64,000 nucleotides of DNA, taken from Anaerolineales bacterium (lineage in GTDB: Bacteria; Chloroflexota; Anaerolineae; Anaerolineales; Villigracilaceae). The notes under the pieces are model-generated. The model had not been told where the DNA came from. It made no database searches and was given only the letters and a program-made list of their open reading frames with translations. Where the stretch lies: contig JAEURJ010000009.1 of assembly GCA_016789305.1 (NCBI GenBank), positions 124,001 to 188,000 of the forward strand, written 5' to 3'. This document shows positions 34,262 to 44,347 of this stretch, piece after piece (position 1 is the stretch's first letter; each line of letters opens with the position of its first letter). The position numbers and the translations under genes were made by a program.

Positions 34262-35182
34262 TTAACCAACCAGATCACACCAGGCTTCGTACTTCTTGAC
34301 CTTGCCGCGGATGGCTTCGTGATACACATCCTGGATCTTCTTGGTCACCGGGCCGGTGGTGCCGTTGCCGATCTTACGGAAATCGATTTCGCTCAGACCG
34401 ATGCATTCGGCAGCGGTTCCGCACACAAAGACTTCATCGGCGATGTAAAGTTGATCGCGTGAAATCGGCGCTTCGCTGACCGAATATCCCAGGTCATTGG
34501 CAATCGTCGTAAGCGAATGGCGTGTAATGCCTTCCAGCACAGGGGCAGTAGATGGTGTGAAAATTTTCCCGTCACGCACCACGAATAAATTCTCGCCCGT
34601 ACATTCAGCAACAAACCCCTGCGGATCAAGCATAATGGCTTCCTGAAAACCAAGGCGTTCCGATTCGGTCTTGGCAAGGAAACTGTTCGCGTAATTGCCT
34701 GCCACTTTCGCCTTGGTCATCGTGGCATTCACATGATGGCGCGTGAATGAAGATACATTCGCGCGAATTCCTTTTGCCAGTGCTTCTTCACCAAGATAAT
34801 TTCCCCACTCCCAAACAGCGATCATCAATGATGCCTTGCCGTTATCAACATTTAAATTCCAGCCGCCACCATCCAAATACAGAAGCGGGCGCACGTAACA
34901 ATCCTTGAATCCATTTGCACGCACGGTATCCTTGTGTGCCTTCATCACATCTTCAACCGTCCACGGAAATTCACGGAAACCAAAGACACGCGCCGAGTCA
35001 AACAGACGCTCCACATGTTCCCTCAAGCGAAAGATGGCCGGTCCCTTCGGCGTGTTGTAACTGCGGATGCCTTCAAATACAGCCGCACCATAATGCAAGG
35101 CAGGTGTGAGAAAGTGCAGCGTCGCCTGCTCGTATGGCACAAGCTCCCCGTTTTTCCAGATAAATTGCGATTCCATTCCCAT
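34262..35182 (-). CDS. ilvE: Branched-chain amino acid aminotransferase
   Basis: PLP enzyme making Val, Leu and Ile from their oxo acids. 306 residues, fold type IV. N-terminal FEGIRSYNT, YVRPLLYLD, the Schiff-base lysine in TKAKVAGNYANS (about 160), ECTGENLFVV, GITRHSLTTIA and CGTAAE are present. GGAG lies 8 nt before the ATG. Last gene of the ilv-leu operon, 12 nt after leuB and before the terminator. Confidence 0.96.
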   Translation of the reverse strand: MGMESQFIWKNGELVPYEQATLHFLTPALHYGAAVFEGIRSYNTPKGPAIFRLREHVERLFDSARVFGFREFPWTVEDVMKAHKDTVRANGFKDCYVRPLLYLDGGGWNLNVDNGKASLMIAVWEWGNYLGEEALAKGIRANVSSFTRHHVNATMTKAKVAGNYANSFLAKTESERLGFQEAIMLDPQGFVAECTGENLFVVRDGKIFTPSTAPVLEGITRHSLTTIANDLGYSVSEAPISRDQLYIADEVFVCGTAAECIGLSEIDFRKIGNGTTGPVTKKIQDVYHEAIRGKVKKYEAWCDLVG

Positions 35183-35194
35183 GGCGAATTCTCC

Positions 35195-36289
35195 TTATAA
35201 TTTTTTGATGATTTCATCCGCCATCTGGCGGGTGGTTAACTTGCCACCGAGGTCCGCAGTGCGCGCGCCCGCAGTGATGACTTCGTCCACAGCTTTTTCG
35301 ATTGCAACAGCTTCTGTTTCCAACTTCAACGAGTAACGTAACAACATCGCAGAGGAAAGAATCGTACCCACGGGATTTGCGATCCCCTTGCCTGCGATAT
35401 CCGGTGCAGACCCGTGGATCGGTTCATAAAGTCCCATGCGCGGTTCATGGGGCAACCCGGGGCCTGATTCTCCCAAACTGGCAGAAGGCAACATCCCCAT
35501 CGATCCTGCTAATACCGATGCTTCATCGGTGAGAATGTCGCCAAACATATTCTCGGTGACGATCACGTCAAAGAACGCAGGACCCGTGATCAGCTTCATC
35601 GAGGCGGTATCAACGAGCATATGCTCAAGTTCGATATCCGCATTCTCTTTTCCAATTTTGGTTGTGATCTGACGCCATAATCTGGAGGATTCAAGAACAT
35701 TGGCTTTATCCACAGATGTAACTTTCTTCCTGCGCCCCTTTGCAAGGCTGAACGCGAGGTCAACGATGCGCTTGATTTCGTAATCGTAATATTCCAGCGT
35801 ATCGACGGCATATTCCTTGCCATCGCGCATTTCACGCATTTTCGGTTGACCGAAATACAGCCCACCGGTCAACTCGCGCATGACGATGATATCCACACCT
35901 TTGAGTTTTTCCGGCTTGAGTGGAGACGAATCGATCAATGCAGGATGCACTTTGACAGGGCGAAGATTGGCAAACACACCGAGCCCTTTGCGAAGCGCAA
36001 GCAATCCGCGTTCCGGGCGATCCTTTGCTGTTGGGTCGTCCCATTTGGGGCCGCCTACTGCGCCGAGCAAAACCGCATCCGCAGATTTGCAATCCGCGAG
36101 GGTTTCATCGGTGAGCGACGAACCATATTTATCGATCGAGCAGCCACCCATCAAGCGTTCATTGAACTTGAAGGAATGTTTATGTTTGCTGGCGATCACG
36201 TCCAGCACGCGCACGGCTTCGGCGACCACTTCAGGTCCGATGCCGTCGCCGGGGAGGAGGGTAATATTGAAATCCAATTTATTTTCCAT
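35195..36289 (-). CDS. leuB: 3-isopropylmalate dehydrogenase
   Basis: NAD-dependent oxidative decarboxylation of 3-isopropylmalate; the same enzyme can act on methylmalate in the citramalate route. 364 residues. [37 protein letters not shown], the tyrosine/lysine region [13 protein letters not shown], the metal-binding Asp in [12 protein letters not shown] and [11 protein letters not shown] are clear. Expressed with cimA, which suits a dual role in Leu and Ile synthesis. Confidence 0.96.
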   Translation of the reverse strand: MENKLDFNITLLPGDGIGPEVVAEAVRVLDVIASKHKHSFKFNERLMGGCSIDKYGSSLTDETLADCKSADAVLLGAVGGPKWDDPTAKDRPERGLLALRKGLGVFANLRPVKVHPALIDSSPLKPEKLKGVDIIVMRELTGGLYFGQPKMREMRDGKEYAVDTLEYYDYEIKRIVDLAFSLAKGRRKKVTSVDKANVLESSRLWRQITTKIGKENADIELEHMLVDTASMKLITGPAFFDVIVTENMFGDILTDEASVLAGSMGMLPSASLGESGPGLPHEPRMGLYEPIHGSAPDIAGKGIANPVGTILSSAMLLRYSLKLETEAVAIEKAVDEVITAGARTADLGGKLTTRQMADEIIKKL

Positions 36290-36292
36290 TCC

Positions 36293-36319
36293 GTAGGGGC
36301 GGGGTGACCCCGCCCCTAC
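36293..36319. repeat. GTAGGGG-type palindrome
   Basis: GTAGGGGCGGGGT followed by ACCCCGCCCCTAC, a 27-bp near-perfect palindrome, 3 nt upstream of the leuB ATG and 6 nt after the cimA stop. Confidence 0.85.
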
Positions 36320-36325
36320 AATAAA

Positions 36326-37882
36326 TTAATGTGCCACCATCAGCCCGTATTCAACTGAATCAGCCAACGCGCGCCATGAGGCTTCGATGATGTTTGTGCT
36401 GGCACCGACAGTGCTCCAGCGGCCGGTGTCGTTGCGCGTGTCGATCAACACGCGGGTGATGGCTTCCGTGCCATGATCGGAATCCAAAATACGTACCTTG
36501 TAATCTGAAAGATGGAACTTCATGACCTGCGGATAATAACCGATCAACGCTTTACGCAGCGCATTATCCATCGCATTGACAGGGCCATTGCCCTCCGCCG
36601 CCGTGTGGATCAACTCACCCTGCACGCGGACTTTGACCATCGATTCAGCGAAGATGCCGCGTCCCTGACGATGTTCAACGTTGACGAAAAAGTCCACGAG
36701 TTCAAAGGGCGGTTTGTAGCCGTATTCCTGGCGTTTCAACATCATCGCCACGGAGGCTTCCGCTGCTTCAAAGGAGAAGCCGCGCGCTTCAAGCTCCTTG
36801 ATGTCATTCAACACACCGACGACTTCCTCGCCCTCCACTTCCACGCCATGCTCCTCTGCTTTGCTAAGCAAATTGCCGCGGCCGGAAAGGTCAGAAACCA
36901 CCACGCGCATTTTATTGCCGATGAGTTCCGGCTCCACGTGTTGATACGATTGCGCTGAGCGTCTCATCGCCGCTACATGCACACCGCCTTTGTGCGCAAA
37001 CGCGGATTTTCCAACGAAAGGCAAATGTTCATCGGGGGTGATGTTCGCCACTTCTGCTACGAAATGCGAGAGATCGTATAACTTGGTGATGTTGCCCTTG
37101 GGCAGGCATTGATAGCCCATCTTGAGTTCGAGATCGGCCATGATGGAAACCAAGTTGGCGTTACCGCAGCGCTCGCCGACGCCGTTGATCGTGCCCTGCG
37201 TTTGAATGGCACCTTCACGCACGCCGATCAAAGAATTGATCACGGCGCATTCGGAATCATTATGCGTGTGAATCCCAAACGGATGCCCAATTGCCTGCTT
37301 CATCTCGCGAATGATGCGCTCCACCTCCCAGGGAAGGGTGCCGCCGTTGGTGTCGCACAGCACGACCGTCTCTGCACCGCCCCGGATGGCCGCCCGCAAG
37401 GTTTCCAGTGCATAGGAGGCATCCGCCTTGTACCCATCGAAGAAGTGTTCGGCATCGTAAATCACGCGCTTGCCGTTTGATTTGAGATAGGAAACGGACT
37501 GCTCAATGATGCGCAAGTTATCTTCGTTGGTGGTCTGCAAGACTTCCTTGACGTGCAAGGTCCATGTTTTACCGAAGATGGTACAGACGGGTGTTTGCGA
37601 ATCAAGCAACGCCTTGATATTTGCATCGTCCTCCGGACCGCCTTTGACGCGGCAGGTGGAACCGAATGCGGTAATCAAGGCATTCTTCCATTTCATATCT
37701 TTGGCACGTTCGAAGAATTCAACATCCTTCGGATTCGAACCCGGCCAGCCGCCTTCGATGAAGGCGACGCCGAGATCATCGAGTCGCTGCGCCACGCGGA
37801 CCTTGTCATTGCTCGAAAGCGTGAAGCCTTCGGATTGGGTTCCATCGCGGAGTGTGGTGTCGTAGATTTGGATTTGTTGCAT
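36326..37882 (-). CDS. cimA: (R)-citramalate synthase
   Basis: Condenses pyruvate with acetyl-CoA to citramalate, giving a threonine-independent route to 2-oxobutyrate and isoleucine. 518 residues. DRE-TIM barrel with IYDTTLRDGTQSEGFTLS (6-23), VLCDTNGGTLPWE, the metal ligands in GIHTHNDSECAV, and GCGNAN-type NGVGERCGNANL; a C-terminal LeuA-dimer regulatory domain (about 390-518) follows. IEGGWPGSNPKD is the CimA-specific version of the substrate loop. No ilvA is present in the window. It sits between leuD and leuB, whose products act next in the citramalate route. Confidence 0.95.
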   Translation of the reverse strand: MQQIQIYDTTLRDGTQSEGFTLSSNDKVRVAQRLDDLGVAFIEGGWPGSNPKDVEFFERAKDMKWKNALITAFGSTCRVKGGPEDDANIKALLDSQTPVCTIFGKTWTLHVKEVLQTTNEDNLRIIEQSVSYLKSNGKRVIYDAEHFFDGYKADASYALETLRAAIRGGAETVVLCDTNGGTLPWEVERIIREMKQAIGHPFGIHTHNDSECAVINSLIGVREGAIQTQGTINGVGERCGNANLVSIMADLELKMGYQCLPKGNITKLYDLSHFVAEVANITPDEHLPFVGKSAFAHKGGVHVAAMRRSAQSYQHVEPELIGNKMRVVVSDLSGRGNLLSKAEEHGVEVEGEEVVGVLNDIKELEARGFSFEAAEASVAMMLKRQEYGYKPPFELVDFFVNVEHRQGRGIFAESMVKVRVQGELIHTAAEGNGPVNAMDNALRKALIGYYPQVMKFHLSDYKVRILDSDHGTEAITRVLIDTRNDTGRWSTVGASTNIIEASWRALADSVEYGLMVAH

Positions 37883-37895
37883 GGGTTATCCATTT

Positions 37896-37953
37896 GCCAC
37901 AAAGATCACAGGGGTTTTGAGAAAATCTCAAACAACCCTGTGTGCTCTGTGGC
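37896..37953. repeat. GCCACAAAGATCACAGGG-type palindrome
   Basis: Imperfect 58-bp palindrome with arms GCCACA/TGTGGC, ACAGGG/CCCTGT and TGAGA/TCTCA. Its edge abuts the leuD stop codon. Relative of 27655-27718. Confidence 0.75.
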
Positions 37954-38540
37954 TAGCTAAGCTGCTTCGCCTCAAATGCGGCGATGTCTTTTTCAAAATT
38001 AAGGATGTAGCCGAGTTCGTCCACGCCGTTCAACAAACAAGTCTTGTTGAATGAATCGATCGGGAACTTTACAGAGCCATTCTCAAAGGAGAGGGTTTGT
38101 GATTCGAGGTCGACGGTGAACTCCGCGTTCGGCACTTCCTCTATGTAGTCAAACAACATTTTGTGAGTCTTGTCATCAACGATGATCGGGATCAAGCCAT
38201 TCTTCAACGAATTATTGCGAAAGATATCCGCAAAGGAAGTGGAGATGACCGCGCGGAATCCAAAACTGGTCAATGCCCAGGGGGCGTGTTCGCGGCTCGA
38301 GCCGCAGCCGAAGTTGTCGCCTGCCAAAAGAATCTGGCAGCCCTTTGACTCTGGCTTGTTAATGATGAAGTCCTCCTTAATGGATTTGTCATCGTTATAG
38401 CGCCAGTTATAAAAAAGCGCGTCCGCAAGATTGTTCTTGTCGGTCACCTTCAAAAATTGCGCGGGAATGATCTGATCCGTGTCAATATCGTTGACAGGCA
38501 GGGGCATGACGCGGGAGGTTAATTTTGTAAATTGAGCCAT
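37953..38540 (-). CDS. leuD: 3-isopropylmalate dehydratase small subunit
   Basis: Small subunit of the 4Fe-4S isomerase that interconverts 2- and 3-isopropylmalate, working with LeuC. 195 residues, swivelling aconitase domain: NDIDTDQIIPAQFL (18-31), AGDNFGCGSSREHAPWAL and STSFADIFRNNSLKNGL. It can also process citramalate. Separated from leuC by a methyltransferase gene. Stop codon touches a palindrome. Confidence 0.96.
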   Translation of the reverse strand: MAQFTKLTSRVMPLPVNDIDTDQIIPAQFLKVTDKNNLADALFYNWRYNDDKSIKEDFIINKPESKGCQILLAGDNFGCGSSREHAPWALTSFGFRAVISTSFADIFRNNSLKNGLIPIIVDDKTHKMLFDYIEEVPNAEFTVDLESQTLSFENGSVKFPIDSFNKTCLLNGVDELGYILNFEKDIAAFEAKQLS

Positions 38541-38560
38541 AAGTTTTTCTTTCTATAGTT

Positions 38561-39289
38561 TTAATTTGGGCGACGGCCGCCAAAGACAGCCAGTTCATAC
38601 ACACGGAAATAGCAATCCACCGATTCGTAGCCGATCTCGCGCAGCCATTCACATTGCACTTCAACGGGAAGAAGAATGTTTGCATCCTTATCGGGACGAT
38701 TCATGAAAATGTCCGAGATCTCCTGGCGGGTCTTGTTTCCGCCGTTGGCTTTTTCAATCGCATATCTTCCATCGATAATATGGTTGTTGAACAGGTCAAT
38801 GGTCAACTGTGTGGCGGCAGCGATGTGTTCGATGTTGATGAACCAGCCGCCGGGTTTGAGAAGCGAATAAATCTCCTCATAGATCGGACGCTTGCGCGCG
38901 TCCGGCTGATGATGAATGGAATATCCCGAAACGATCGCATCAAACGGACCGTGAGGCTGCATCCTGCTTACCCAATCCGGTTCGCCGTAATCGAGATTTT
39001 CAAAGACCAATTGGCCTGCATATTCCTTTAATTGCTCGCGTGCTTCATCCAGCATTGGCTCGGAGAAATCCGCGAACACGCCGCGGCTTTCAGGATAGGT
39101 TCCCAAAATTGCCGCACCGAGGATACCGTCCCCACAGCCAAGGTCCAAAAATTTCTCAATGGGCTCCTCGTTGGTTTTGAGGATCGACATCATGATGCCG
39201 ATCTGTTCCTGCGCCAACGGAATTGCGGCGCGATACGACAGAAAACGATTTACGATGGCAGGGAGTTTCCAGACTTCATCATTGACCAT
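38561..39289 (-). CDS. Class I SAM-dependent methyltransferase
   Basis: 242 residues with a Rossmann-type methyltransferase core: motif I EKFLDLGCGDGILGAAI (about 46-62), FADFSEPML (motif II), FDAIVSGYSIHH (motif IV) and LLKPGGWFINIEH (motif VI). The substrate is unknown. It lies between leuC and leuD, 2 nt after the leuC stop, and so splits a gene pair that is normally adjacent. A role in amino-acid or tRNA metabolism cannot be deduced. Confidence 0.8.
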   Translation of the reverse strand: MVNDEVWKLPAIVNRFLSYRAAIPLAQEQIGIMMSILKTNEEPIEKFLDLGCGDGILGAAILGTYPESRGVFADFSEPMLDEAREQLKEYAGQLVFENLDYGEPDWVSRMQPHGPFDAIVSGYSIHHQPDARKRPIYEEIYSLLKPGGWFINIEHIAAATQLTIDLFNNHIIDGRYAIEKANGGNKTRQEISDIFMNRPDKDANILLPVEVQCEWLREIGYESVDCYFRVYELAVFGGRRPN

Positions 39290-39291
39290 GA

Positions 39292-40695
39292 TTACACCAA
39301 TAATGTGCGCGGATCAGTAACCACACCATGAATGGCTGTTGCTGCAGCGGTGACCGGACTGGCGAGAAATGTGCGTCCGCCTTTGCCCTGCCGTCCTTCA
39401 AAGTTGCGATTGCTGGTTGAAACTGCATATTGACCCGGTTGGAGTTGATCACCGTTCATCGCGATACACATCGAGCAGCCGGCTTCACGCCACTCCGCAC
39501 CCGCTTCTTTGAAGATCTTATCGAGGCCTTCCTGCTCGGCTTGCTTCTTCACATCCTGGGAGCCGGGGACGACCATTACGCGCGTGCTTTCAGAGACCTT
39601 GCGCCCTTTAAGCATGGATGCAGCAAGGCGCAGATCCGAGATGCGTGAGTTGGTGCAGGAGCCAATGAAAACCACATCCACTTTTTTGCCGAGCAAAGAC
39701 TGGCCAGGCTCCAAACCCATGTAGACCAATGCTTTTTCAAAGGCGGCTTTTTGCGAAGGCTCGGCAAATGAATCGATGGTTGGAACATGGTCGGTGATCT
39801 TCATGCCCATGCCAGGATTGGTGCCGTAGGTGATCATCGGTTCCAATTCAGAAGCGTTGATCGTGATGGTTTTGTCATAGACAGCACCTTCGTCGCTGGG
39901 TAATGTCTTCCAGTAGGCAACCGCCTTATCCCATTCTTCGCCTTTCGGGGCGAACTCGCGGCCTTTGAGATATTCAAAAGTCACTTCATCGGGAGCGATC
40001 ATGCCGGCACGTGCGCCGCCTTCAATGGACATGTTGCAAATGGTCATACGTTGTTCCATGGTCAGGCTGCGGATGGCTTCGCCGGTATATTCGAAGACAT
40101 GACCCGTTCCCCCACCTACGCCGATGCGGGCGATCAATGCAAGGATGATGTCTTTGGCGGAAACACCGGGAGCAAGCTTTCCATCCACGCGAACTTCGTA
40201 GGTCTTGGGTTTCTTCTGCAACAGGCATTGTGTCGCGAGCACGTGTTCCACTTCGCTTGTGCCAATGCCAAATGCCAGCGCACCAAACGCACCGTGTGTG
40301 GCGGTATGACTGTCTCCACAGACGATGGTCATACCCGGTTGAGTGCGTCCGAGTTCGGGTCCGATCACATGGACGATGCCGCGGTGTGCGCTGGTCATGC
40401 CGTGCAAGGTGATACCAAATTCAGCGGCATTGGTTTCCATCTGCTTGATCTGGGCGGCGGCCATCGCATCGGCAATGGGCACATTGATCGGCGTGGTCGG
40501 GATCGAATGATCCATCGTCGCAAGAGTTTTATCCGGGCGGCGGACCTTTAATCCGCGCTGACGCAGGCCGGTAAAGGCCTGCGGTGACGTGACTTCGTGC
40601 ACAAGGTGCAGGTCAATGTAAAGTACGGCGGGAGATTCAGGCTGTTCTGCAACAACATGCGAGTCCCATATTTTTTGAAAGAGTGTTTTAGGCAT
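39292..40695 (-). CDS. leuC: 3-isopropylmalate dehydratase large subunit
   Basis: Large 4Fe-4S subunit of isopropylmalate isomerase. 467 residues from ATG 40695; an in-frame GTG at 40710 is the alternative. Typical start [56 protein letters not shown] (in pieces) with the first cluster Cys, [14 protein letters not shown] with the second, and [10 protein letters not shown] with the third. [16 protein letters not shown] closes the chain. The upstream region holds a 47-codon sORF. Confidence 0.96.
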   Translation of the reverse strand: MPKTLFQKIWDSHVVAEQPESPAVLYIDLHLVHEVTSPQAFTGLRQRGLKVRRPDKTLATMDHSIPTTPINVPIADAMAAAQIKQMETNAAEFGITLHGMTSAHRGIVHVIGPELGRTQPGMTIVCGDSHTATHGAFGALAFGIGTSEVEHVLATQCLLQKKPKTYEVRVDGKLAPGVSAKDIILALIARIGVGGGTGHVFEYTGEAIRSLTMEQRMTICNMSIEGGARAGMIAPDEVTFEYLKGREFAPKGEEWDKAVAYWKTLPSDEGAVYDKTITINASELEPMITYGTNPGMGMKITDHVPTIDSFAEPSQKAAFEKALVYMGLEPGQSLLGKKVDVVFIGSCTNSRISDLRLAASMLKGRKVSESTRVMVVPGSQDVKKQAEQEGLDKIFKEAGAEWREAGCSMCIAMNGDQLQPGQYAVSTSNRNFEGRQGKGGRTFLASPVTAAATAIHGVVTDPRTLLV

Positions 40696-40734
40696 AGTTT
40701 TTAAATTCACAGGTTAGGATTTTGGATTGCGACT

Positions 40735-40878
40735 TTAAGCGGATTCATTTTCAGCAGAGTCGGTTGCGTCAGAAGCGGGATCCGCTTTCGGCGCGGAAAG
40801 AAGCGCGCTTAGGTCCCATCCAGATGGAATGGTCTGCGGTTCGGGAAAGGGATTTCTTTCTTCAGTTTGAGTTGTCAT
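40735..40878 (-). CDS. Small ORF between leuA and leuC
   Basis: A 47-codon frame (MTTQTEERNPFPEPQTIPSG and 27 more residues) with an AAAAGGAAAAA ribosome site just upstream, 13 nt after the leuA stop and 39 nt before leuC. It is acidic, proline-rich at the start, and Ala/Ser/Asp/Glu-rich at the end, with one Trp (SGWDLSALLS). No hydrophobic segment and no known family. The clean spacing and codon use within a tight operon suggest it is translated. Confidence 0.55.
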   Translation of the reverse strand: MTTQTEERNPFPEPQTIPSGWDLSALLSAPKADPASDATDSAENESA

Positions 40879-40891
40879 ATCATTTTTCCTT

Positions 40892-42529
40892 TTATCCAAG
40901 CATCACACCGAAATCATTTTTCACTTTTTCGGTTCCTTCAGTCTGTGCGATGATGAGTTTGTTTAATGCATTGATGTAGGCCTTCGCACTGGCAACGATG
41001 ATGTCCGAGTCAGCGCCGTGCCCGCCATATACCCGTGAATATTGGACCTCACGCTGGGCGTCCATTGTGCTTCGTCCATTATCGCTTTGCACACGAACCG
41101 TTACCTCGCCGAGCGCATCGATCCCCTCGGTGATCGCGTGGATGTTGAACTCCAACAGAGTGCATGGCACATTGACGATTCCATCGATGGCTTTGTAAGT
41201 TGCATCCACGGGGCCTGTGCCAATGGCAGCGACCGTGTGAACCACGCCATCCGGTCCGCGCAGGCGAACTGTCGCAGTGGGCATGCCCATTGTTCCGCAA
41301 GTGACCTGCATGCCATTCAACAAATACACATCGCGCGGTTTATAGAATTCATCAGCGATCAACGCTTCAAGATCAAGATCGGTGATGACCTTCTTGCGGT
41401 CGGCCAATTCCTTGAAACGTCCAAATGCCTTATCGAGTTCAACTTCATCGAGCGAATGCCCCATTTCCGCGAGACGATTGCGCAGGGCGTGACGGCCTGA
41501 ATGTTTGCCCAACACCAGGTTGGACTGGTTGACACCCACATCTTCGGGCCGCATGATCTCATACGTAGTCTGATGCTTCAACATGCCATCCTGATGAATG
41601 CCGGCTTCATGCGCAAACGCATTGGCACCGACGATGGCCTTATTCGGCTGGACCACGATGCCCGTGTAATTGCTAATGAGTTTGCTGATACGGGAGAGTT
41701 GCTGCGTTTCGATGCCGGTTTCCAGGCTAAAAACAGGATGACGCGTTTTCAAGGTCATCACCACTTCTTCGAGCGAGGTATTGCCGGCACGTTCGCCAAT
41801 TCCATTAACCGTCACTTCCGCCTGACGTGCACCGGCGCGAATGCCGGCCAATGTGTTTGCAGTAGCCATTCCCAGATCGTCGTGACAATGAACAGAAACC
41901 GTAATGCCATCATGCATTCCCGGAGTCTTTTTGATGATGCCATCGATCAAACTAAAAAATTCATCAGGCGTGGTATATCCCACCGTATCGGGAATATTCA
42001 ATGTGGTTGCACCGGCCTTGATCGCTTCGCCTAAAACCACATACAAAAATTCAGGGTCGGAGCGGCCCGCATCCTCGGGACTGAACTCAACATCGTCACA
42101 CAAAGTTTTTGCGTAGGTCACCATTTCGGAAACTCGCTGCACAACCTCTTCAGGATCCATTTTCAATTTGTGTTTCATATGAATCGCAGAGGTGGCAAGG
42201 AAGGTATGAATGCGCGGTTTCTTTGCGCCTTGAACAGCTTCCCAGGCTTTATCGATGTCGGTTTTGTTTGCACGCGCGAGTCCTGCGATGACGGGAACTT
42301 TCGCATCAGGCTGACCTTCGGGCGGGTTGCCCACTTCGAGCGCGATCTTGCGGACAGCTTCCAGATCGTCCGGCGAAGCGGCAGGGAATCCCGCTTCGAT
42401 GATGTCCACACCGAGGCGCGCGAGATTGTGCGCGACCTCCAGTTTTTCAGCGGAGGTCATCGTCGCGCCCGGAGATTGCTCGCCATCGCGCAAGGTTGTG
42501 TCGAAGATCTTTACATAGTTATTTGCCAT
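40892..42529 (-). CDS. leuA: 2-isopropylmalate synthase
   Basis: First committed step of leucine synthesis. 545 residues from ATG 42529 (GGAG 8 nt upstream; the 9-codon extension in the window is not needed). DRE-TIM barrel with [16 protein letters not shown] (8-23), [29 protein letters not shown] with metal ligands, [13 protein letters not shown], and HQDGMLKH; then the LeuA dimer and Leu-feedback domain (about 390-530). First leu gene after ilvC. Confidence 0.96.
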   Translation of the reverse strand: MANNYVKIFDTTLRDGEQSPGATMTSAEKLEVAHNLARLGVDIIEAGFPAASPDDLEAVRKIALEVGNPPEGQPDAKVPVIAGLARANKTDIDKAWEAVQGAKKPRIHTFLATSAIHMKHKLKMDPEEVVQRVSEMVTYAKTLCDDVEFSPEDAGRSDPEFLYVVLGEAIKAGATTLNIPDTVGYTTPDEFFSLIDGIIKKTPGMHDGITVSVHCHDDLGMATANTLAGIRAGARQAEVTVNGIGERAGNTSLEEVVMTLKTRHPVFSLETGIETQQLSRISKLISNYTGIVVQPNKAIVGANAFAHEAGIHQDGMLKHQTTYEIMRPEDVGVNQSNLVLGKHSGRHALRNRLAEMGHSLDEVELDKAFGRFKELADRKKVITDLDLEALIADEFYKPRDVYLLNGMQVTCGTMGMPTATVRLRGPDGVVHTVAAIGTGPVDATYKAIDGIVNVPCTLLEFNIHAITEGIDALGEVTVRVQSDNGRSTMDAQREVQYSRVYGGHGADSDIIVASAKAYINALNKLIIAQTEGTEKVKNDFGVMLG

Positions 42530-42541
42530 AGAGTCAACTCC

Positions 42542-42607
42542 TGTAGGCCACGCCATAAGCGCAGCACCACATGCTATTTCACAGTCACATTACAAACGTG
42601 ACCTACA
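42542..42607. repeat. Imperfect TGTAGG/CCTACA palindrome
   Basis: TGTAGGCCACG at one end and CGTGACCTACA at the other with a diverged middle; fills the ilvC-leuA gap. Confidence 0.5.
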
Positions 42608-42609
42608 TA

Positions 42610-43662
42610 TTACTTTTTCCAATTTTCAGGGCGTAACGAACGGACTGCAGCCCCAGCACGCCACATTTCAGAGTCGCGAATGGCAGCGAGTTCCACTTCC
42701 AGCTTGGCACGATAATCTGGCTGGCTGTTCGCATCGAGTGTGATGCGGGCTTCGTTGCCGGTCACCACACTTTGATACAAATCCTTGAATACAGGAGCTG
42801 TCGCGTCGCGGAATTTATCCTTCCAGTCCAATGCACCACGTTGGGCGGTGGTGGAACAATTGGCATACATCCAGTCCATGCCGTTCTGGCCGACGAGGCG
42901 GATCAATGATTGAGTCAGTTCTTCCACGGTTTCGTTGAAGGCTTCGGAGGGGGAATGTCCGTGCTTGCGGAGTTCGTTGTACTGTGCTTCCATCACGCCA
43001 GCAAGAGCGCCCATCAAAATACCGCGTTCACCGGTGAGATCGGAATACACTTCTTTTTCAAAAGTGGTTGGGAATAAATAGCCCGCACCAATGGCGATGC
43101 CCAAAGCGATCGTGCGTTCCTTTGCCTTGCCGGTCGCATCCTGATGAACTGCAAAGCTGGCGTTTATGCCGGAGCCTTCCAGAAAGTTCGTGCGCACACT
43201 GCGACCAGATCCCTTGGGGGCAACCAGAGCCACATCCACATGAGGAGGCGGGATGACGCCGGTGTCATCCTTGAAGGTGACAGAGAAGCCGTGTGAGAAA
43301 TACAGCATGTCCCCTTCGTTGAGATGTTCAACAATGCTCGGCCACTGTGAGCGCTGGCCCGCGTCGGAAAGAAGATATTGAATGACGGTTCCCTTTTCTG
43401 CGGCATCTTCCACATTGAAGAGGGTCTTGCCCGGCACCCATCCATCAGCGACAGCCTTGTCCCAATTGGGCGTACCTTCGCGTTGACCGATAATCACGTT
43501 GATGCCGTTGTCGCGCATGTTCATTGCCTGCGCAGGTCCCTGCACGCCATAACCAAGCACGGCCACCACTTCGTTCTTCAACACTTCACGCGCCTTGTCG
43601 AGTGAAAACTCGTCGCGAGTTACTACTTCTTCTTCCGTACCGCCAAAATTAATTTTTGCCAT
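42610..43662 (-). CDS. ilvC: Ketol-acid reductoisomerase
   Basis: NADPH- and Mg-dependent isomeroreduction of acetolactate or acetohydroxybutyrate. 350 residues, class I. NADPH site VLGYGVQGPAQA (about 35-46; note GYGVQG with Val in place of the common Ser), GSGRSVRTNF, the Mg ligand region DLTGERGILMGALAG, and late EELTQSLIRL. AAGGAG lies upstream of the ATG. A 73-nt gap to ilvN shows nothing notable. Confidence 0.96.
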   Translation of the reverse strand: MAKINFGGTEEEVVTRDEFSLDKAREVLKNEVVAVLGYGVQGPAQAMNMRDNGINVIIGQREGTPNWDKAVADGWVPGKTLFNVEDAAEKGTVIQYLLSDAGQRSQWPSIVEHLNEGDMLYFSHGFSVTFKDDTGVIPPPHVDVALVAPKGSGRSVRTNFLEGSGINASFAVHQDATGKAKERTIALGIAIGAGYLFPTTFEKEVYSDLTGERGILMGALAGVMEAQYNELRKHGHSPSEAFNETVEELTQSLIRLVGQNGMDWMYANCSTTAQRGALDWKDKFRDATAPVFKDLYQSVVTGNEARITLDANSQPDYRAKLEVELAAIRDSEMWRAGAAVRSLRPENWKK

Positions 43663-43736
43663 GATTACAATTCTCCTTGAGATTTTTGTTTTTTTATTTA
43701 AGTATTCAGCAGCCGATGATCCGTCATCAGTTTTTA

Positions 43737-44297
43737 TTATGGCGCCATCGCCGCGAGTTGATCGACATCATCATATTGACTGCCAGTTACACCGGGCATG
43801 CGGCGCACGCCGTCGTTGACGCCGCGAGTCATCGAGACCTGTCCCGTGCGCACCATTTCCACGATACCCAACGGACGCAGTAACTCGATCATGCCTTCGA
43901 TCTTGTCTTCCGTGCCGGTAATCTCCACGATCACCGAGTCAACTGCCACATCCACGATGCGGGCGCGGAAAATTTCCGCGAGGCCGTTGACCTCGGCGCG
44001 TTTTTCGGGACCGACCTTTACCTTGATCAGGGCCAGATCGCGGGTCACCGAAGGTTGATGCGTAACATCCTGCACATCGATCACATTGACGAGCTTGTAT
44101 AAATTCGCCTCTATTTTTTGCGCATCTACATCCCCGTTCGGGCAGCCAACCACCACGGTCATGCGCGAAACTTCTGGATTCTCCGTCCGCCCCACCGCGA
44201 GCGATTCAATATTGAAATTGCGGCGGCGAAACAGAGATGCCACGCGATTCAGGACGCCGGGCCTGTTTTCAACTAATGCGATAAAAGTGTAATTCAT
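43737..44297 (-). CDS. ilvN: Acetolactate synthase small (regulatory) subunit
   Basis: Regulatory subunit conferring valine control on IlvB. 186 residues from ATG 44297 (GGAG 6 nt upstream; the longer frame begins upstream of this ribosome site). N-terminal ACT domain (ALVENRPGVLNRVASLFRRR, about 7-26), a second ALS_ss_C ACT-like domain (from about 82) with DSVIVEITGTEDKIEGMIELL, and GIVEMVRTGQVSM. Follows ilvB by 50 nt. Confidence 0.95.
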   Translation of the reverse strand: MNYTFIALVENRPGVLNRVASLFRRRNFNIESLAVGRTENPEVSRMTVVVGCPNGDVDAQKIEANLYKLVNVIDVQDVTHQPSVTRDLALIKVKVGPEKRAEVNGLAEIFRARIVDVAVDSVIVEITGTEDKIEGMIELLRPLGIVEMVRTGQVSMTRGVNDGVRRMPGVTGSQYDDVDQLAAMAP

Positions 44298-44347
44298 ATC
44301 GTTCTCCAATTCTTATCCACAACATTTTGAACTGCGGATTTATTTTT

